A DNA stretch of 16,482 nt from Candidatus Peribacteraceae bacterium (GTDB lineage: Bacteria; Patescibacteriota; Gracilibacteria; Peribacterales; Peribacteraceae): NCBI GenBank assembly GCA_013140485.1, contig JABFSS010000087.1, positions 1-16,482 on the forward strand, in the 5' to 3' direction. This document shows positions 13,012-16,482 of this stretch, in pieces. A program made the translations under genes and the position numbers. The notes under the pieces were generated by a model. It searched no databases, was not told the DNA's origin, and saw only the letters and a program-made list of their open reading frames with translations. Position 1 is the stretch's first letter; each line of letters begins with the position of its first letter.

Positions 13012-14754
13012 TCAAGGCTGCGTCACCGCATTGAAGAGGACAATGACGCCCTGCGGAATTTTTCCTTGAGCGCAAGTGAGAATGTTCCGTGTGAAATTGG
13101 TCTGCAGAATCGATCGCACCTCGGCATCTTCCACGGTACTCAGGTATTCCTCATCCACAAAAATGACGGGCGAGGCGGCCAGGCGTTCGAGGAACCGCTT
13201 GCGCATGTCCGGATGCTTCGATTGCTGTGGATACGAATGATCCATCGGGGAGTGATGCGTGCGGACGACGATGTTGGACGGCCCTCCGAACGCGGAGTAC
13301 CGGTCGATGGCACATGCGTCCATCATCGCATCGAGCTGCTCGGCGGCGGGAATCCACAGCGACGAGTTGGCAGCGAACTGGTTCGCGGCGGCGGCTTTGG
13401 CTGCGTAGTCGGGCTTCACGTGATGGAACGGCATGAATATCAAGAAGATGACGGGGATCAGGAACGCCCGTGGACGCTCCGCGAAGACGAGGAAGGCTGC
13501 GGCGTAGAACGGCACGGCGAGGAGATACTGCTGGGCGAGGAAGTCTCCGGAACCGATAGCGAACGTGACCAAATAGACGGCGATGCCGGTGAGGCCGATA
13601 CCGATGATCAACCGTGGGGAGAAACGGGCCACTGCGAGAAGCAAAAGAACGAGTAGCGCAAGAGCTCCGGCGCATCTGACCGTAAGCCACAGGAAAGCGG
13701 CGTTATCGAACGGGAAGGCATACTGCAGTTGGCCGAGAACAACTCCGTAGAAACCCGTCACGTACAGGGAGTACAGCAGCGCGAGGAGCGTCGCGCCGGC
13801 GAGGAGCTCCGTCCGTCGCTTCCCTCCGGACGCCGGGAACGGACGCAAGACCAGAAGAGTCGCCAGCACGTATCCCATCACCGGCCCGGTGTGCGAGTAC
13901 GTCGTAACGGCGTCGTAGACGTTAAAGACCATCAGTCCACGAAAGAAGACGGAATTCTCCCCCGCTATGCGGTCTGTGAGGATCGTCCCCAGACCGACCG
14001 TCACGTACGCCGAAAGATAACCGAGCACAGTGAGAACGATGATTCCGGTGACGGCCGCAATGCCCAGAGGGGCGACGAAGGACCGGATGAAGAAGCGGAC
14101 GTCGCGCGCGAGCAGAAGGTTCATTGCGAGCAGCACAAAGAGGAACGGCTCCTTTATGCCGATTGTGCACAGCAAGAAGAATGATGCGAGACCAAGTCTC
14201 AGATAGGACATCTTTCTCCGGTCCCATGCAATCACGAGCAGGTACAGCAATGCGAAGAAGACGCCGAACGGCTCGGCATTGCTGGAGTTGTTGCCGCCGC
14301 GTTCCATCACGTAGAGACTGAGTTCCGAGCCAAGAAGGAATGCGGAGAACGTGAGAATCGTCCGTCGCAACCGATCGAGCGTGCGGGTCTCACGCATCGT
14401 CATGACCATGATGAGCACGGGGATGGCCAGGAGAATGACGATCTTGAAGGCGAACAGGAACCGCCCGTCCCCCGTGAGAAGGAGCGACAGCGCCCCGAGA
14501 ACAATCGTCCCGGGAGCCTTCACGTCGAGGTGATCGGCATAAGGAACGTAACCATTGAGCGCCGCTCGGCCCGTCATGAGAAAATCAATACTGATCCCGT
14601 GGAATTCGACGGCGAGGCGGCGGATGAAGTCGTACAGTTCAAATCCGGACGCAATGATGAGAAGCGCGATGACGGCGTAGAGGCAATATGTCCATGCATC
14701 AGTCTGTTGAAATGCGCGGAGGCGACGGCCGGTGTCTGTAAGGAGGGTCTGCAT
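13012..14754 (-). CDS. Polytopic membrane protein, GT-C-type glycosyltransferase-like (580 aa)
   Basis: About eleven membrane helices are visible between residues 22 and 445 (for example 22-37, 83-94, 101-120, 131-148, 163-176, 187-214, 226-250, 316-335, 357-376, 380-400, 409-425), followed by a soluble domain (about 446-580) with several cysteines and acidic residues. The first outside loop contains GRAALNGYVPYADHLDVKAPG (62-82); a G..PY.D..D.K.P pattern with acidic residues in loop 1 is typical of GT-C enzymes of the PMT/ArnT/GT87-like group, which use polyprenyl-phosphate sugars on the outer face of the membrane. No exact family can be named without a profile search. ATG 14754 has no Shine-Dalgarno sequence; it starts nine bases after the small membrane peptide gene, so it is the last gene of a three-gene unit. 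Confidence 0.75.
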   Translation of the reverse strand: MQTLLTDTGRRLRAFQQTDAWTYCLYAVIALLIIASGFELYDFIRRLAVEFHGISIDFLMTGRAALNGYVPYADHLDVKAPGTIVLGALSLLLTGDGRFLFAFKIVILLAIPVLIMVMTMRETRTLDRLRRTILTFSAFLLGSELSLYVMERGGNNSSNAEPFGVFFALLYLLVIAWDRRKMSYLRLGLASFFLLCTIGIKEPFLFVLLAMNLLLARDVRFFIRSFVAPLGIAAVTGIIVLTVLGYLSAYVTVGLGTILTDRIAGENSVFFRGLMVFNVYDAVTTYSHTGPVMGYVLATLLVLRPFPASGGKRRTELLAGATLLALLYSLYVTGFYGVVLGQLQYAFPFDNAAFLWLTVRCAGALALLVLLLLAVARFSPRLIIGIGLTGIAVYLVTFAIGSGDFLAQQYLLAVPFYAAAFLVFAERPRAFLIPVIFLIFMPFHHVKPDYAAKAAAANQFAANSSLWIPAAEQLDAMMDACAIDRYSAFGGPSNIVVRTHHSPMDHSYPQQSKHPDMRKRFLERLAASPVIFVDEEYLSTVEDAEVRSILQTNFTRNILTCAQGKIPQGVIVLFNAVTQP

Positions 14755-14763
14755 GAATATGGC

Positions 14764-14868
14764 TTACTGAAGCCGTAAAAGAACTCCTTCGATGAACACG
14801 AAGATGAGGATGAAGAACAGGATGACCTGCAGACAACGTTTGCCGGTGAGGAGGAAGTTACGGGGCAT
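14764..14868 (-). CDS. Small single-helix membrane peptide (34 aa), hypothetical
   Basis: A short frame from ATG 14868 to TAA 14764 encodes 34 residues starting MPRNFLLTGKRC and continuing into a helix-length hydrophobic run (VILFFILIFVFIEGVLL, about 15-31), then RLQ. The start lies inside the end of the upstream GT-C gene (11-base overlap, ATGCCCCGTAA) and the stop lies nine bases before the next GT-C gene, so it exactly fills the gap between them. Third codon positions are mostly G or C, as in real genes here. Positive charges precede the helix, predicting an N-in orientation. It may be a small subunit of one of the GT-C enzymes. Alternatively it is the lost C-terminal helix of the upstream protein after a frameshift. 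I do not recognise a family. Confidence 0.5.
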   Translation of the reverse strand: MPRNFLLTGKRCLQVILFFILIFVFIEGVLLRLQ

Positions 14869-16201
14869 CGTCGGACGGGATGAGGTGAAATTTGCGGAGA
14901 TAGGTCAGTTCCTCGGAACTGTGGAACGGATCCTGCGTCAGCGCGCCGTCGTAGTACGTCGTGTGTGTTGGAATCGCCCGGTACGCGAGGACACTCATGA
15001 CGATGATTGCCGCGAGCGTCACTCCCGCAAGCGCGTTCCGCATGGCAGGAGACACTCGAAGATGCCACAGCTCCTCCGCCGCGAGAATGAAGACGATGGG
15101 GAGCACCGGGGCGAAGAACCTGAACTTCCAAATCGGCCAGCCCGCGTACATGAGCATTTGGAGCGTCAGCAGCAGAAGCACGGGTAGAGCCTGCATAAAG
15201 CGCTTTCGCGAAAACACGATATCAATGAGTCCGTAGGAGAAGAGGAAGAAGGCGATCGGCGCGAGGATGAAGAGCTTTCGCGCCGCGTAGTAGAGATTAT
15301 TGGGAAGCCACAACGTGAACACCGCATGCAGTATCCCCAACCAGTCGTAGAAACTTACTTTCAGCGTCTCCGGCGAAAAAGACACTCCTGCTTTTCCGTA
15401 CACATACGCCATGTTGTACGCATGACCGTAGAACGGATCTCCGAACGCGAGCGTGTTGCGAACAAGCCAAGGAAAAATAATCAGCACTACTGCCGCCAGA
15501 AACACCGCCGCATGGCCAAAGAACCGCCGCCACGACCGCTCTTGGACGGCAAGGATCACCAAGGTCGCAGGGGTGAGGATCATGCACTGGTAATTGACCA
15601 GGTAACCGATACCCGAGAGCAGAGCCAGAAGAAGGACCCGGCCCGATCCTGTATAAAAACCTCTCAACGGGAAAGGCCGGTTGAGACTCACGAGCAGCCA
15701 AGCCAGATAGAGAGCGGACTGGGAGATATAGAGGGACCCGTTGCCGGAATAATCGATGAGAAAGAACGACGCGGCGATCCACGCGGCGACGGCAAGTCCG
15801 GCGCCGTGCCCGACAAGACGCGTCGTGACAAAAAAAGAGAAGAGAATGACGAGCATTCCCGCAAGAAGCGAAACGATGCGGAGCGCCAGGTACGCATTTT
15901 GGAATTCCCCTCCTCCGCTCATGAACGCCATCACCGCCGCGCCCGCCGTCGGCACAAAGGGGCCATGGAGTTTGAGCAACTCTCCGTCGGACGCCGGGGG
16001 CAACGTGTAATCGGCGGGATCGGCGCTCTCCGGACGCGGGTGCATGATGAACCGTCCGTCGCGGTACAGGGATGCCGTGACGTAGGAATCGCCGATCACG
16101 TCTGCGTGCATAAACCAGTTCAACTGCAGAGCATGCACTCGCAGCACGAAGCCGGCGCAAAGAATGAGGAGAAGCGAAAGAAAGACACTTCGGCGATTCA
16201 T
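14858..16201 (-). CDS. Polytopic GT-C (PMT/GT39-like) glycosyltransferase (447 aa)
   Basis: The protein begins MNRRSVFLSLLLILCAGFVLRV, a signal-anchor-like first helix, and about ten further helices follow. The first periplasmic loop has D34 and D38 in HADVIGDSY, the position of the catalytic/metal aspartate in PMT and ArnT relatives. FPWLVRNTLAFGDPF (243-257) and WKFRFFAPVLPI (358-369) are characteristic blocks of the PMT_2-like bacterial proteins. These transfer a sugar from a polyprenyl-phosphate carrier to a lipid or protein acceptor outside the cytoplasmic membrane. ATG 16201 is preferred over an ORF extension to 16246 because it starts directly before the first helix. The C-terminus is short (FHLIPSDDAP) and overlaps the 34-residue membrane peptide gene. 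First gene of the GT-C / peptide / GT-C unit. Confidence 0.8.
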   Translation of the reverse strand: MNRRSVFLSLLLILCAGFVLRVHALQLNWFMHADVIGDSYVTASLYRDGRFIMHPRPESADPADYTLPPASDGELLKLHGPFVPTAGAAVMAFMSGGGEFQNAYLALRIVSLLAGMLVILFSFFVTTRLVGHGAGLAVAAWIAASFFLIDYSGNGSLYISQSALYLAWLLVSLNRPFPLRGFYTGSGRVLLLALLSGIGYLVNYQCMILTPATLVILAVQERSWRRFFGHAAVFLAAVVLIIFPWLVRNTLAFGDPFYGHAYNMAYVYGKAGVSFSPETLKVSFYDWLGILHAVFTLWLPNNLYYAARKLFILAPIAFFLFSYGLIDIVFSRKRFMQALPVLLLLTLQMLMYAGWPIWKFRFFAPVLPIVFILAAEELWHLRVSPAMRNALAGVTLAAIIVMSVLAYRAIPTHTTYYDGALTQDPFHSSEELTYLRKFHLIPSDDAP

Positions 16202-16247
16202 TGAATCGAATGGTACCACAGGCGTCCCGGTCATCGCGCGCACCAAA

Positions 16248-16273
16248 ACGCCGCGTCCTTGCGGCCGCGGCGT
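16248..16273 (-). terminator. Likely Rho-independent terminator of the upstream partial gene
   Basis: On the minus strand ACGCCGCG (16273-16266) pairs perfectly with CGCGGCGT (16255-16248) across a ten-base loop, and the stem runs directly into TTTT, then GG. It lies about 20 bases after the stop of the partial gene at 16294 and before the GT-C gene at 16201, so it would separate the two transcription units. The T-run is short, so efficiency is uncertain. Confidence 0.5.
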
Positions 16274-16293
16274 CGGATGAAATTCCGGTGGGA

Positions 16294-16482
16294 CTATTTC
16301 CTGTTCGACTTCCGTTTTGCGGCACGCTCCTGGATACGCGCATGGAACTCCGCCCGGGCTTGCTTGCGGGCCTCCAGCCGCTCCTTCATCGTCATGGTCT
16401 TGGTGATGACGGCTTTTGGCTTGGCAGGCGTCGCGGGCGAAACGCCCGGGACCGCCGGCGTTGCAGGAGTCACCTTCAGATA
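16294..16482 (-). CDS. C-terminal end of an unknown protein with Pro/Ala linker and basic helical tail (5' truncated)
   Basis: On the minus strand the frame is open from the window edge to TAG at 16296-16294, giving 62 residues. The first 24 are a Pro/Ala/Thr/Val repeat-like linker (TPATPAVPGVSPATPAKPKA), followed by MKERLEARKQARAEFHARI and a Lys/Arg-rich end (RAAKRKSNRK), predicted as a basic amphipathic helix or coiled coil. The two internal ATGs are too close to the end to be convincing starts. Flexible linker plus basic tail is common in proteins that bind nucleic acid, ribosomes or acidic lipids, but no function can be assigned. A terminator-like hairpin follows. Codon use is GC-rich like that of its neighbours. 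Confidence 0.6.
   Translation of the reverse strand, partial: YLKVTPATPAVPGVSPATPAKPKAVITKTMTMKERLEARKQARAEFHARIQERAAKRKSNRK

Noticed and set aside
15326..16204. 292-codon open frame on the plus strand
   Set aside because: Its product is extremely rich in Arg, His, Lys and Glu; it is the reverse reading of a GT-C membrane protein with clear helices.

Overview
This window is a bacterial surface-glycan locus, probably for a capsule, O-chain or S-layer/flagellin glycan containing a nonulosonic acid. The DNA is moderately GC-rich and tightly packed. Junctions within operons are short or overlapping, and three tail-to-tail junctions have only 1-8 bases between stop codons. There are no rRNA or tRNA genes, phage genes, transposases or CRISPR arrays. 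The taxon cannot be fixed from this window. Almost no start codon has a recognisable Shine-Dalgarno sequence and several could be leaderless; together with an ATTAGTT heptad repeat this would fit some SD-poor lineages (a candidate phylum is possible, but this is a weak inference).

Layout. (1) Bases 1-339: C-terminal end of a PIG-L/LmbE-type deacetylase (+), followed by a REP-like palindrome shared with the 3' end of a class I methyltransferase (391-1536, -). (2) 1640-4992: two copies of a two-gene module, each a small SAM methyltransferase plus a PhyH-like Fe(II)/2-oxoglutarate oxygenase. The copies lie on opposite strands with opposite internal gene order. (3) 5044-7579 (+): pseudaminic acid synthase pseI followed 7 bases later by a capsule-synthesis (KpsC/KpsS-like) glycosyltransferase. 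(4) 12094 down to 7588 (-): GT4 glycosyltransferase, MsbA-like ABC exporter, and a second capsule-synthesis paralogue that ends 8 bases from the first. (5) 12101-12194: AT-rich heptad inverted repeat between divergent genes. (6) 12198-13010: FkbM-like methyltransferase (+). (7) 16201 down to 13012 (-): two polytopic GT-C-type membrane proteins with a previously uncounted 34-residue single-helix membrane peptide exactly filling the gap between them. (8) A terminator, then the 3' end of an unknown gene with a Pro/Ala linker and very basic tail.

How the genes may work together (inference): PseI makes the nonulosonate backbone. The KpsC/S-like proteins and the GT4 transfer sugars, the ABC protein flips or exports a lipid-linked product, and the GT-C proteins act on polyprenyl-phosphate-linked sugars outside the membrane. 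The deacetylase, four methyltransferases and two oxygenases would decorate the glycan. The most unusual feature is the duplicated, shuffled methyltransferase/PhyH-oxygenase couple beside pseI. It looks like a dedicated hydroxylate-then-methylate tailoring system whose substrate is not evident from the sequence.
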